From the NCBI GenBank assembly GCA_964528575.1, contig CAZGTQ010000060.1:1-26107 (forward strand): a stretch of 26,107 nt of DNA, written 5' to 3'. The stretch comes from CAZGTQ01 sp964528575 (lineage in GTDB: Bacteria; Planctomycetota; UBA1135; GCA-002686595). Numbering within the stretch: the first letter of the stretch is position 1; each line of letters begins with the position of its first letter. The notes below the pieces were generated by a model. That model did not search any database. It was not told the origin of the DNA and saw nothing but the letters and a program-made list of their open reading frames with translations. Below, in pieces: positions 14,571-24,785 of this stretch. The translations under genes were made by a program, and so were the position numbers.

Positions 14571-15866
14571 TCAGCGTCGCAGCGGCTGGAAGATCCCGCT
14601 GAACGGGATCGCGAGATCGTAGACCTCGGGATGGCCGACTTCGACGACGAGCACCCCGCGGAAGGGCCCCGCGGCGGCGTCCGGAGGCCCCTCGACGAAC
14701 GCCTCGACGTCCCAGGCGGCGGCGCCCTCGACCGGCCGGGCGCTGAGGCGGAACGCGCTCTCGTGCTCGAACGGCCCGCCCTCGGGCCCGCGCAGGTACA
14801 CGAACGGCTCCTCGAGCTCGAACTGCGGACCGAAGTCGGGATCGAACGACTCGACGCGCACCGTGCGCGCCGTCGCCTGCCCCTCGCGCACGATGCCGAA
14901 GGCGAGCGCCGCCTCCGACGCGTCGACCGGTCCGACGACCTGGGCGACGATCCACACGCCCGTCCCGTGGACCGCCGGCTCGCTCGCCTCGTGCGCGAGC
15001 GCGTCCGGGTGCGGGCGGTCGGTGAGCAGCTCGACGCGCCAGCTCCGCGGCCCGCGCTCGGCACCGGGACCGACGCGCACGCGCCCGGTCCAGCGCAGCG
15101 CCCGCCCGTCCGCGTCCGGCTCGAGCGGCTCGAGCTCGACCGACACGTGCTCGGGCAGCGCGGCCGCGAGCGCCTCGAGCGCGAACGGCTCCACGCGCCC
15201 CTCGACGAGGAACGGCGCCGAGCGCGTCTCGAGCGTCGAGAAGCGGCCGAGCAGGACGCGCTCGGGGTCGACGGTCAGGTACGGCTTCACGTCGGCGAGG
15301 ATCTCGAGCTCGATCGCGTTGCCCTCCATGTTCCCGTACAGCGTCACGCCCTTGGGGACGCGCCCGCGCCTCTCGCGCGTGTCGACCCGCACGCGCACGC
15401 GCAGCCGGTGGTCGGGCGGGATCGGGTCGTTCTCGGCGTACGCGCCGCGCGTGCCGTCCGGCGCCACGAGCGTCGCCTCGACCAGCGAGCAGGAGCAGCC
15501 GGGCTTGAGCTTGACGACGAGCGCGTCGACGTCGCCGGCGTTGTGCAGCTCGAACGTGTGCTCGAGCTGCGCGCCCTCGAAGACCTCGCCGAAGTCGATC
15601 GTGGGCTGCGCGCACTCGAGCCGCGCCAGTTCCCCGTGCGCGACGAGATCGTCGGCCGTGAGCGCGGTCTTCGGCTCCGCTCCCGCTCCCGCGGGGTCGG
15701 CGGCCGGCTGCTCCCCCGCCCGGCCGTCGCACGCGCCGCACGCGAGCGCCATCCAGGCCAGCAACGCCCGCGCCGCCAGCGCGGCCGTCGCGCTCCGCTC
15801 GTGCCCGAGCGCGTCGAGCTCGCCGCGCTGCTTCGTCCGTGCCTGCTTCATCGTCGCCGCGAGCAT
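14571..15866 (-). CDS. DUF1573-domain lipoprotein B
   Basis: This 431-residue paralogue of lipoprotein A has a DUF1573 domain at about 88-185 (TIDFGEVFEGAQLEHTFEL at 89-107), with the Cys pair in PGCSCSLVE (122-130). The rest aligns with protein A over its length; for example, PEHVSVELEPLEPDADGRA here matches PEAIRAELVPIEPDAEGRA there. The hydrophobic signal (about 29-44, ALLAWMALACGAC) lies unusually far from the N-terminus, so the start is uncertain. ATG at 15866 or 15851 are both possible and neither has a strong ribosome site. It is separated from gene A by 276 nt with the ACCGGT array, so the two may be separately promoted. It diverges from the plus-strand lipoprotein gene across 81 nt. 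Confidence 0.82.
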   Translation of the reverse strand: MLAATMKQARTKQRGELDALGHERSATAALAARALLAWMALACGACDGRAGEQPAADPAGAGAEPKTALTADDLVAHGELARLECAQPTIDFGEVFEGAQLEHTFELHNAGDVDALVVKLKPGCSCSLVEATLVAPDGTRGAYAENDPIPPDHRLRVRVRVDTRERRGRVPKGVTLYGNMEGNAIELEILADVKPYLTVDPERVLLGRFSTLETRSAPFLVEGRVEPFALEALAAALPEHVSVELEPLEPDADGRALRWTGRVRVGPGAERGPRSWRVELLTDRPHPDALAHEASEPAVHGTGVWIVAQVVGPVDASEAALAFGIVREGQATARTVRVESFDPDFGPQFELEEPFVYLRGPEGGPFEHESAFRLSARPVEGAAAWDVEAFVEGPPDAAAGPFRGVLVVEVGHPEVYDLAIPFSGIFQPLRR

Positions 15867-15909
15867 AGCCCCGATCCGCCTGCCGTTCCGTCCCTCCCCG
15901 TTCCCCGAG

Positions 15910-15937
15910 TTGATCGACCGCGCAGCGGCCGTATCCT
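15910..15937 (+). promoter_or_regulatory. Candidate promoter for the lipoprotein-ppdK unit
   Basis: TTGATC (15910-15915) and TATCCT (15932-15937) are separated by 16 nt in the 81-nt divergent gap. Transcription would begin only a few bases before the ATG at 15948, so the message could be nearly leaderless, which fits the lack of a Shine-Dalgarno sequence there. On the other strand the same stretch reads AAGGATAC and could serve DUF1573 B instead. The rest of the gap shows nothing else. Confidence 0.35.
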
Positions 15938-15947
15938 TTGCGCCTCG

Positions 15948-16598
15948 ATGCCCCGCCCCTTCCTCCGCGCGGCTCCGGCGGCCCTCGCGCTCGTCCTCGC
16001 GCCGCCGCTCGGCGGGTGCTTCACCTGTCGCCCCTCGTCCCAGGACTGGGTCGCGCTCGGCTTCCGCACGCCCGAGCAGACGTTCCGCACGTTCCGCACG
16101 GCCGTCGGCGGCGACGAGCCCGACCTCGAGTACCGCAGCCTCTCGCAGGACTTCCGCGCGCGCAACGAGATCAGCTCGATCGTCTGGCGCGAGGCGCGCG
16201 AGGAGCTGCGCCGCGAGCAGCCGTGGATCAAGAAGGTCTCGTGCGCCGAGATCGTGGACAGCGAGCGGCTCGACCCCGCGCACCACGTGATCACCGCCGA
16301 GATCGACAGCCTGTTCGGCGACGTGCGCTTCCAGGTGCTGCTCGTGCGCGAGGAGTACTGGGAGCTGTACGGGCCGGACGGCGCGCTCGTCGACAGCGAC
16401 GAGCTCGACCTCGACGAGCACGTGCTCGAGCGGGTGAGCGACGCGGACGGCAGCGTGTGGATCTGGACCGCCGTCGCTCGGCCCCCGGGCTTCGACACCG
16501 CGGCGCTCACCGAAGTGCGCGCCGCGACCGATTGGAAGATCGACGACTTTCGCCTGCTCGACGACGACGACGGCGAGCCCGCTTCGCCGGAACCCTGA
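15948..16598 (+). CDS. Small lipoprotein of unknown function upstream of ppdK
   Basis: This 216-residue protein has a lipoprotein signal with a good lipobox LGGC (Cys24). The mature part is rich in acidic residues (DEPDLEYRSLSQDFRARN at 56-73, DSDELDLDEHVLERVSD at 149-165) and ends in a very acidic tail. I recognise no family. The segment from TPEQTFRTFRTAVGG (41-55) to the mid-region resembles small alpha+beta domains of the NTF2/SnoaL type, in which a short 'period of exposure then outcome' helix opens the fold, but this is only an impression. The ATG at 15948 has no ribosome site. Its TGA is 7 nt before the ppdK start, so the two genes are probably one transcript, although no functional link is obvious. 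Confidence 0.7.
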   Translation: MPRPFLRAAPAALALVLAPPLGGCFTCRPSSQDWVALGFRTPEQTFRTFRTAVGGDEPDLEYRSLSQDFRARNEISSIVWREAREELRREQPWIKKVSCAEIVDSERLDPAHHVITAEIDSLFGDVRFQVLLVREEYWELYGPDGALVDSDELDLDEHVLERVSDADGSVWIWTAVARPPGFDTAALTEVRAATDWKIDDFRLLDDDDGEPASPEP

Positions 16599-16605
16599 AC
16601 AACCG

Positions 16606-19371
<2,766 letters not shown>

Positions 19372-19383
19372 CGCGGTAGCGCG

Positions 19384-19423
19384 CCGGGAGCGCCGTCACC
19401 GGATGCGGGTGTGGCGCTCCCGG
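19384..19423. terminator. Inverted repeat between convergent ppdK and DUF1579-like genes
   Basis: CCGGGAGCGCC (19384-19394) pairs perfectly with GGCGCTCCCGG (19413-19423) around an 18-nt loop. It begins 13 nt past the ppdK stop and overlaps the last codons of the opposing gene, so it could slow both polymerases. Neither side has a T-run, so it is not a classical intrinsic terminator. Confidence 0.45.
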
Positions 19424-20454
19424 TACTCCAGCCCGGCGTCGGGCTCTTCGATCCGCATTTCGAAACCGTCCTCGCCGCTCCGGACGATCCGGAAGCGCGC
19501 GAGACGCACGTCGCTCTCGGAGCACACCCCGGGCTCGAACAGCACTTCGTCGCCCTCGAACGAGCCGGTCCACGTCCCGCGCCAATCGCCGGGAGACGCA
19601 ACTCCCCAGTAGCGGAACGTCTTTCGTCCGGGATCGAAGAGCAGGAAGCCAAGGGAGAACGAGAAGAACGACGAGCCGCGCCCGCCGTTCATCGGCTGCA
19701 TGTGGCGGTACGTCCGGATGGCCCGGCCGCCGAGCGCGTAGCGTCCGACACGCGTCCCTTCGGCCGTTTCCATGGCCGCGCCGTCGCAGTACACGGTCCC
19801 TTCGACCTTGTACTCTCCGATCAAGAACGCGAGCTGCTCGAGCTCGGGCGGAGCGTCCGCGTGAGGCGCGCCGAACGGCTCGCTCGCCCACGGGGACTCG
19901 ACGCCGGCGGCCTTCGGCGCGAGCTCGGTGCGGTGCGAGCTGGCGACCCCGGCCTGCACCTGCTCGCGCTCGAGAACGAGACCGCCGAGAGCGTCCTGCG
20001 CCAGTCGCCGGCGCTCGCCGTCCGACCCGTCCGGCGAGCCCGCCCACATCGAGAACCCGGGCAGGCGCTCCGCCCCGGGCTCGAGGACCCAGCTCGCGCG
20101 CTCCGAGACGAGCTGCTCCGAGACGAGCCGCTCCGAGACGAGGTAGGGCGCGCGGAGCACCTCGACCCACCACGTCGAGCGGAGCGGATCGAAGAGGAGG
20201 ATCCACAGCTCGGCGCCGTCCGCGTCCCGCTGCTCGATCTCGAGCCCCCAGCCGTCGAGCAAGTACGAGACCCGCAGCCAGCGCGCGCCTCCGTCCTCGT
20301 CGCGCGTGCGGTACTCGCCGAGCAAGGCGTCGAGCCGCGCGAGCTCCCCGGGAGCACGCTCGTTCGGACGGCCGTACGGGGCGTCGGCCTCGTCGCCCGC
20401 ACCCGCGGCGAGCATCAGGACGAGCGGAGCGACGAACGCGACCATGCCGCGCAT
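19396..20454 (-). CDS. Secreted two-domain DUF1579-like protein, copy A
   Basis: This 352-residue exported protein has a signal peptide (about 1-20, MVAFVAPLVLMLAAGAG). Two related beta-barrel-like halves follow. Residues about 41-185 begin LDALLGEYRTRDEDGGARWL. Residues about 206-350 begin LAFLIGEYKVEGTVYCDG and include GRYALGGRAIRTYRHMQ (237-253), FLLFDPGRKTFRYWGVAS (270-287) and GTWTGSFEGDEVLFEPG (293-309). The second half resembles DUF1579-type lipocalin-like domains, with a Leu-Gly-Gly-Arg strand, a DP/RK turn and a W-x-G strand. I infer an extracytoplasmic binding role; no active site is visible. Residues 105-119 are three copies of LVSER/Q. A paralogue lies directly upstream, 143 nt away. 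Confidence 0.75.
   Translation of the reverse strand: MRGMVAFVAPLVLMLAAGAGDEADAPYGRPNERAPGELARLDALLGEYRTRDEDGGARWLRVSYLLDGWGLEIEQRDADGAELWILLFDPLRSTWWVEVLRAPYLVSERLVSEQLVSERASWVLEPGAERLPGFSMWAGSPDGSDGERRRLAQDALGGLVLEREQVQAGVASSHRTELAPKAAGVESPWASEPFGAPHADAPPELEQLAFLIGEYKVEGTVYCDGAAMETAEGTRVGRYALGGRAIRTYRHMQPMNGGRGSSFFSFSLGFLLFDPGRKTFRYWGVASPGDWRGTWTGSFEGDEVLFEPGVCSESDVRLARFRIVRSGEDGFEMRIEEPDAGLEYRERHTRIR
20101..20145 (-). repeat. Three-copy 15-bp in-frame tandem repeat inside DUF1579-like copy A
   Basis: The 15-mers at 20101-20115, 20116-20130 and 20131-20145 share CTCCGAGACGAG and differ only in the last three bases. On the minus strand they encode LVSER, LVSEQ and LVSER. The paralogue lacks this stretch (it reads VPAVAPCAELWEV there), so the repeat expanded after the duplication. 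Confidence 0.85.
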
Positions 20455-20524
20455 TCCGCCCCGCGCGCGCGCTATTTCCGGATCACGGGGCTGCTCGCCT
20501 CGGCTACGACGTCCGATCGCTCTT

Positions 20525-20548
20525 CTGGACGACGTCGACTACGTCCAG
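20525..20548. promoter_or_regulatory. 24-bp near-perfect palindrome between the DUF1579-like paralogues
   Basis: Arms CTGGACG (20525-20531) and CGTCCAG (20542-20548) flank a central GTCGAC, with two mismatched bases on each side; 20 of 24 positions are symmetric. It lies 71 nt upstream of copy A's start and 50 nt past copy B's stop. No T-run follows on either strand, so an operator or processing site fits better than a terminator. The rest of the 143-nt gap shows nothing else. Confidence 0.4.
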
Positions 20549-20597
20549 GTCGCCGCGACGTTCGGCTGCGGCGTTCTGACGAGCGCGGACCGCCGGC

Positions 20598-21596
20598 TCA
20601 GCGCGCGCGCGTCCAGCGCTCGACCAGGCCGAAGTGCTCGCCGAGCACGACGAGCGCAGCCTCGTAGCCCGCGTCGCTCGCGCGCGTCATGCGGAGCTGG
20701 ACCGCGCCGCGGTTCAGCATCGGGTCGGAGGAGGCCGCGAGGTCGAGGACGAAGTCGCCTCCCTCGACGAACGAGCCGTTCCAGACGGACCAACCGCCCC
20801 CGGGAGCCGTGACCTCGGTGTAGCGGAAGAGCTCGCGCTGCGGGTCGACGACGAGGAAGCCGCTCGTGAGCCGCCGCACCTGCGCGCCCACGTCGATTCG
20901 CGTGATGTCCGACGCCACGCGCACGCACCATCCTCCGAGGTCGTAGCGCCCGGTGCGCGTTCCGCTCGCGCGCGCCGCCACGACGCCTCGTTCGTGCACG
21001 GCGACCTCGTGCGAGAAGTCGCCGATCAGGAAGGCGAGCCGGCCGAGCTTCGCGGGCGCGTCCGGGTGCGGCCCGTCCGCCGCGCCACCGCCGGCCGCCC
21101 ACGGCGACTCCACGTCCGCGGCGACCGGAACGAAGACCGCGGCGCGCGAGCTCACGACGTGCCCGCCGCGCACGACTTCCGACACGAGCACGACTCCGCC
21201 CGCACCGTCCGGGGCCAGCCGCCGCCGCTCGCCGTCCGCGCTCTGCAGCCAGCCCGACCAGAGCGAGAGCCCGACCTCGCCCTCCGTCGCGTCCTCGACC
21301 TCCCACAGCTCGGCGCACGGAGCGACGGCGGGGACCCGGAGCACGTCGACCCACCACGTCTCTTGCTCTACGTCGAAGACGCCGATCCAGACCTCTGCCT
21401 GCGACTCGCCGCGCCACTCGACCTCGAGCCCCTGCCCGTCCAGGACGTAGCGGACGCGCAGCCAGCCGTCCTCGGCGCCGTCGCCGCGCAGGCGGTAGGT
21501 GCCGAGCAACGGCGCGATCCGCTGGACCTGCGCGGGCGTGTCTCCGTCGACGCCGGCGGCGAGCGTCAGGAGCAGCGGAGCGAGGAGCGCGCTCAT
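20598..21596 (-). CDS. Secreted two-domain DUF1579-like protein, copy B
   Basis: This 332-residue paralogue of copy A shows the same layout: signal peptide (about 1-16), then an N-terminal half starting IAPLLGTYRLRGDGAEDGWL (27-46) with TWWVDVLRVP, then the C-terminal half starting LGRLAFLIGDFSHEVAVHE with TGRYDLGGWCVRVASD, FLVVDPQRELFRYTEV and WSVWNGSFVEGGDFVLDL. Shared signatures with copy A include LRVRYVLDGQGLEVEW versus LRVSYLLDGWGLEIEQ, and GERRRLAPDGAGGVVL versus GERRRLAQDALGGLVL. This is a tandem duplication. ATG at 21596 is the only start that keeps the signal. The gene starts 43 nt past the stop of the pseudo-peptidase gene, suggesting co-transcription. Function is unknown; extracytoplasmic binding is inferred. 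Confidence 0.75.
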   Translation of the reverse strand: MSALLAPLLLTLAAGVDGDTPAQVQRIAPLLGTYRLRGDGAEDGWLRVRYVLDGQGLEVEWRGESQAEVWIGVFDVEQETWWVDVLRVPAVAPCAELWEVEDATEGEVGLSLWSGWLQSADGERRRLAPDGAGGVVLVSEVVRGGHVVSSRAAVFVPVAADVESPWAAGGGAADGPHPDAPAKLGRLAFLIGDFSHEVAVHERGVVAARASGTRTGRYDLGGWCVRVASDITRIDVGAQVRRLTSGFLVVDPQRELFRYTEVTAPGGGWSVWNGSFVEGGDFVLDLAASSDPMLNRGAVQLRMTRASDAGYEAALVVLGEHFGLVERWTRAR

Positions 21597-21639
21597 CGAT
21601 CCGGCTGCGCAGCGCCCGCTGCGGAATTTCCGGCCGCCC

Positions 21640-23115
21640 CTACAGCTCGTTCAGCCAGCGCACGAGGCGGCGCTCGACGAGCGGCAGATCCATCGCGAGC
21701 GCCTTCTCGAGCGCCTCGGTCGAGCTGCGTTTCGCGCCGATCAGGCCGATCGCGCGGCGCAGCGCGTCCGGGCGCGCCTCGATGAGGTACGCCGCGAGCG
21801 CGTGCGCGACGACCGCGTCGCGCACGTCCATCTGGTTGACGTCCTTGCCTATCACGAACGCGAGGCGCGGCGGGCGCTCGCTCGCGTACAGCTCGCGCGC
21901 GGCGACGAGCCAGTCGGGACGCTCGAGGAGCTCCAGCTCGAGCGCGCGCTCCGACGGCGCGTCGTAGCGGCCGCGCTGCACGTAGTGCGTCAGGCGCGTG
22001 CCGACCAGCGCGTGGACGAGGTACAGGCCGACGCCCTCCCAGAGCCAGCCACTGTTCATGCCGACCCCCGAGCCGTACGAGAGCAGGCTCGCGACGACCT
22101 GGCGGCAGAGCAGGTCGAGCCGGTCCTCGGTCATGTCGCCCCACAGCGCGAGCCGCGGGCTGTCGCCGAACCACGCGCCGTGCAGCGTCGCGTACCAGGC
22201 GCGGTCCGCGTCCGACAGGTCCGGCCACGCCGCGAGCAACGCGTGCCGCTCCTGGGCGTCGCCGAGCAGGTACGCCGTGAACCCGCGGCGCAGCGGCGAC
22301 TGCGAGCCGAGCGCCTCGCGGTACAGGTCCCCGATCGCGTGCGCCGCGCGCACCGCCGCCCGCGCCTCGTCCTCGCCCGACGACGCGAGGAGCCGCACCC
22401 GGTCCGTCTTCAGCCGCGCCGTCCACGCGACGCCGAGCTCCTCCTCGAACGGCTCCGACTCGGCCGGCTGGGGCCGCGGCGCGCTCGCGAGGAGCTCGCG
22501 CGCGAGCTCGGCGAGCTCCGTGCGCCGCTCGCGCGCGTCCAGCGTCTCCTGCAGCACCCATGCGCCGTTCGACGCGCGCGCCTCGCCCAGCCGCGCGCGC
22601 ACCTCTGCGTCGCCCGGATCGAAGCGCAACAGGAGCGCGAGCTCGTCCGCGCGGCGCGACGGCGCGAGCGCGGCCTCGTGCCGCTCGACGAGGTGCAGGA
22701 AGCGCCGGCGCCACGCCGAGACGAGCGCCGCCCGCCGCTGCGCGAGCTCGAGCGTCGCCTCCTCGTCGCCCTCGTCGGCCGGCTGCGGCGGCGTCTCGAC
22801 CCGCACCCAGGCGCCGCCCTCGCCGCGCGACCAGCCGAGCGCGGCGCGCGCCGCCGCGTGGTCCGGCTCGAGGAACAGCGCGTCCTCGAGCAGCGCCGCG
22901 CGCGCGGCGAAGAGCTCCTCGCGCTCGCACCACGCCGCGAGCTCCACGAGATCGTTCGCCAGCTCGCGCACGAGGCGCGCCCGGTCCTCGACGAAACGCT
23001 CGAAGTCCGCCTCGTCCGCGGCCGGCACCGGCTCCTGGCCCACGAGGGGCGCGGCCGCGGGACCGAGCCCGAACGCGACGAGCCCGGCGAGCGAAACCAG
23101 CGAGCGCGCGCGCAC
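21640..23115 (-). CDS. Secreted helical-repeat protein with degenerate gluzincin-like region
   Basis: This 491-residue exported protein has a signal peptide (about 1-26, ending LVGQ). Residues about 35-215 are Ala/Glu/Arg-rich helices resembling TPR-like hairpins; LEDALFLEPDHAAARAALGW (76-95) and LLLRFDPGDAEVRARLGEAR (161-180) look like two tetratricopeptide units. Residues about 230-460 resemble DUF1570/peptidase-MA proteins. At 338-342 the sequence is RQVVA where HEXXH would sit, and 18 positions later WLWEG (357-361) matches the downstream WxxEG glutamate motif. Both zinc histidines and the catalytic glutamate are therefore missing. It probably acts as a non-catalytic scaffold, though a false alignment is possible. 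Translation starts at GTG 23115 with AGGAG (23127-23123) that overlaps the upstream gene's stop, so the two are coupled. Confidence 0.7.
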   Translation of the reverse strand: MRARSLVSLAGLVAFGLGPAAAPLVGQEPVPAADEADFERFVEDRARLVRELANDLVELAAWCEREELFAARAALLEDALFLEPDHAAARAALGWSRGEGGAWVRVETPPQPADEGDEEATLELAQRRAALVSAWRRRFLHLVERHEAALAPSRRADELALLLRFDPGDAEVRARLGEARASNGAWVLQETLDARERRTELAELARELLASAPRPQPAESEPFEEELGVAWTARLKTDRVRLLASSGEDEARAAVRAAHAIGDLYREALGSQSPLRRGFTAYLLGDAQERHALLAAWPDLSDADRAWYATLHGAWFGDSPRLALWGDMTEDRLDLLCRQVVASLLSYGSGVGMNSGWLWEGVGLYLVHALVGTRLTHYVQRGRYDAPSERALELELLERPDWLVAARELYASERPPRLAFVIGKDVNQMDVRDAVVAHALAAYLIEARPDALRRAIGLIGAKRSSTEALEKALAMDLPLVERRLVRWLNEL

Positions 23116-23122
23116 GGCCGAG

Positions 23123-23127
23123 CTCCT
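23123..23127 (-). promoter_or_regulatory. Ribosome binding site for the GTG start at 23115, overlapping the M28 stop
   Basis: AGGAG on the minus strand lies 7 nt upstream of GTG 23115-23113 and shares bases with the TAG stop (23128-23126) of the peptidase gene. This layout supports translational coupling and fixes the non-ATG start. Confidence 0.7.
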
Positions 23128-24649
23128 ACAGATCGAGCCGGTCGGTCTGCAGCGAATCGAGCATCCGCAGCACGAGGCGCGTCACGCGGCGGATCTTGTC
23201 GTAGTCGAGCTTGTCCGGCGTATCGGTCGGCTTGTGGTAGTCGTCGTGGACGTCGGCGAACAAGAACGCGACCGGGATGCCGAGCTTCGCGAAGCTCGCG
23301 TGGTCGGAGCGCAACCAGTACTCGTCGGCGCTGCCGAGCGGGCCGAAACCCTCGCTCGGCGCGTGCTTCTCGGCCAGGCGCGTCAGACCGTTGTACTCGT
23401 TCTTGATCTTGCTCGTCGGCGTGATCAGGAGCGAGTCGGGCGCGTTGCGGCCGATCATGTCGATGTTGATGTCCGCGACCGGCTGCTTGCCCTCGGGCAG
23501 CCACGGATTCGCCGCCCACGCCTTCGAGCCCCACAGCCCGAGCTCCTCGCCGGACACCCAGATCAGCAGCACCGAGCGCCGCATCGGCCCGTACTGCGCG
23601 AGCGCCTCGGCGAGCGCGAGCAGCCCCGCCGTGCCCGAGCCGTTGTCGTCGGCGCCGTTGAAGATCTCGCCGCCCTGCGTGCCGACGTGGTCGTAGTGCG
23701 CCGAGACGATCAGCACCTCCTGCGCGAGCTCGGGGTCCGAGCCCGGCCAGAAGCCGCACACGTTCTCGACCTCGATCGTCCCCTCGCAGACGCGCACGTC
23801 GCTCAGCGCGACGTCGATGTGCGCGCCCCGCTCGAGGCTCTCGGGCGTGCGGCCGGCGAGCGCGACGAGCCGCCGCGCCGCGTCCTGCGCGAGGTAGAGC
23901 CGGTGGAACAGCTCGCGCGGCTGCGACTTGCGCCCGCCGTCGCCGCGCCACGAGACCACGCCACGCGTGAGCTGTGCGGTGTCCGCCGCGTGCTTGTGCG
24001 CATACGGCTCGCCCGCGTAGCCCGGGCCCGGCGTCACGACGAGGCCGCACGCGCCCGCGCGCCGCGCGTTGTTGCGCAGCCGGCCGCGCGAGATCGAGCC
24101 GCTCCCGTCGTCGAAGCACAAAGCCCACTTCCCGGCGACGTCGATCCCGTCGAAGTCGTCGCCGGCGCCGCAGAACACGAGCGTGCCGCTCGCCTCGCTG
24201 TCCGCGAGGTCGCCGCGCTCGACGAGGAAGACGTCGCGCCCGAACGCGAAGCTCTCCTCGCGCTCACCCGCGCGCGCGACGACCGAGCTCGTCGCCTCGT
24301 CGTAGCGCTTCTGCTCGAGCGGATAGCGGTAGAAGTAGCCGTCCGACGCGCCGGGCTCGAAGCCGAGCCGCTGCAGGCGCGCGCGGATGTAGCGCGCCGC
24401 GACGCGCAGCCCCTCGCTGGGCGTGTCGCGCCCGCCGAGCGCGTCCGACGCGAGGAAGTGCACGTCCGCGCTGACGTTGTCCGCCTGCACCGCGTCGAGG
24501 GCGGCGGCGAGCCGAGCGCCCGGCTCGTCGACGTCCGCGGGGACGGACGCGACGGGGGACGCCGCAACGGATGCCGGCAGCGGCCCCGCGGCCGGGAGGA
24601 CGAACGGGAGCGCGAGGAGCGCCACGAAGGCGAAGGAGCTGTCGGTCAT
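23126..24649 (-). CDS. Secreted M28 family aminopeptidase with PA-like insert
   Basis: This 507-residue exported zinc peptidase probably removes N-terminal residues from peptides in the periplasm or medium. A signal peptide covers about 1-29. Residues about 45-125 start the M28 fold, and a protease-associated-like insert follows at about 130-300. The metal and catalytic residues are all visible: HYDHVG (His318, Asp320), ADDNGSGTAG (Asp335), SGEELGLWGS (Glu368 and Glu369), NIDMIGR (Asp397) and DDYHKPTDT (His472). SDHASFAKLGIPV (448-460) is also typical. The ATG at 24649 is chosen because it starts the signal peptide, 36 codons inside a longer open frame; it has no good ribosome site. The pseudo-peptidase gene follows at once and is coupled to it. 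Substrate range cannot be read from the sequence. Confidence 0.93.
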   Translation of the reverse strand: MTDSSFAFVALLALPFVLPAAGPLPASVAASPVASVPADVDEPGARLAAALDAVQADNVSADVHFLASDALGGRDTPSEGLRVAARYIRARLQRLGFEPGASDGYFYRYPLEQKRYDEATSSVVARAGEREESFAFGRDVFLVERGDLADSEASGTLVFCGAGDDFDGIDVAGKWALCFDDGSGSISRGRLRNNARRAGACGLVVTPGPGYAGEPYAHKHAADTAQLTRGVVSWRGDGGRKSQPRELFHRLYLAQDAARRLVALAGRTPESLERGAHIDVALSDVRVCEGTIEVENVCGFWPGSDPELAQEVLIVSAHYDHVGTQGGEIFNGADDNGSGTAGLLALAEALAQYGPMRRSVLLIWVSGEELGLWGSKAWAANPWLPEGKQPVADINIDMIGRNAPDSLLITPTSKIKNEYNGLTRLAEKHAPSEGFGPLGSADEYWLRSDHASFAKLGIPVAFLFADVHDDYHKPTDTPDKLDYDKIRRVTRLVLRMLDSLQTDRLDL

Positions 24650-24741
24650 GGTCGGTGGGCGGGGGTGGATCGGCGGGGCATCGTAAGCCGGGCGGGCGCG
24701 CCGCTCGTGTAGCGGCTTCGCAAGGCGCTCTTGGCCATGCA

Positions 24742-24778
24742 CGCCAGAGCCCTGCACGCCGGAGCCCTGCGCGCCAGC
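24742..24778. repeat. Intergenic tandem repeat, 15-bp unit (array 3)
   Basis: Plus-strand copies CGCCAGAGCCCTGCA (24742-24756), CGCCGGAGCCCTGCG (24757-24771) and a partial CGCCAGC (24772-24778) sit in the 136-nt gap between the sigma factor stop and the M28 start. The unit matches arrays 1 and 2 with one extra base. A TACGAT box near 24690 on the minus strand is a weak promoter candidate for the M28 gene. I see nothing else in the gap. Confidence 0.75.
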
Positions 24779-24785
24779 GGCGCAT

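Noticed and set aside
24690..24780. Small gene between the M28 peptidase and the sigma factor
   Set aside because: The open frames there consist of the tandem repeat and have no ribosome site.
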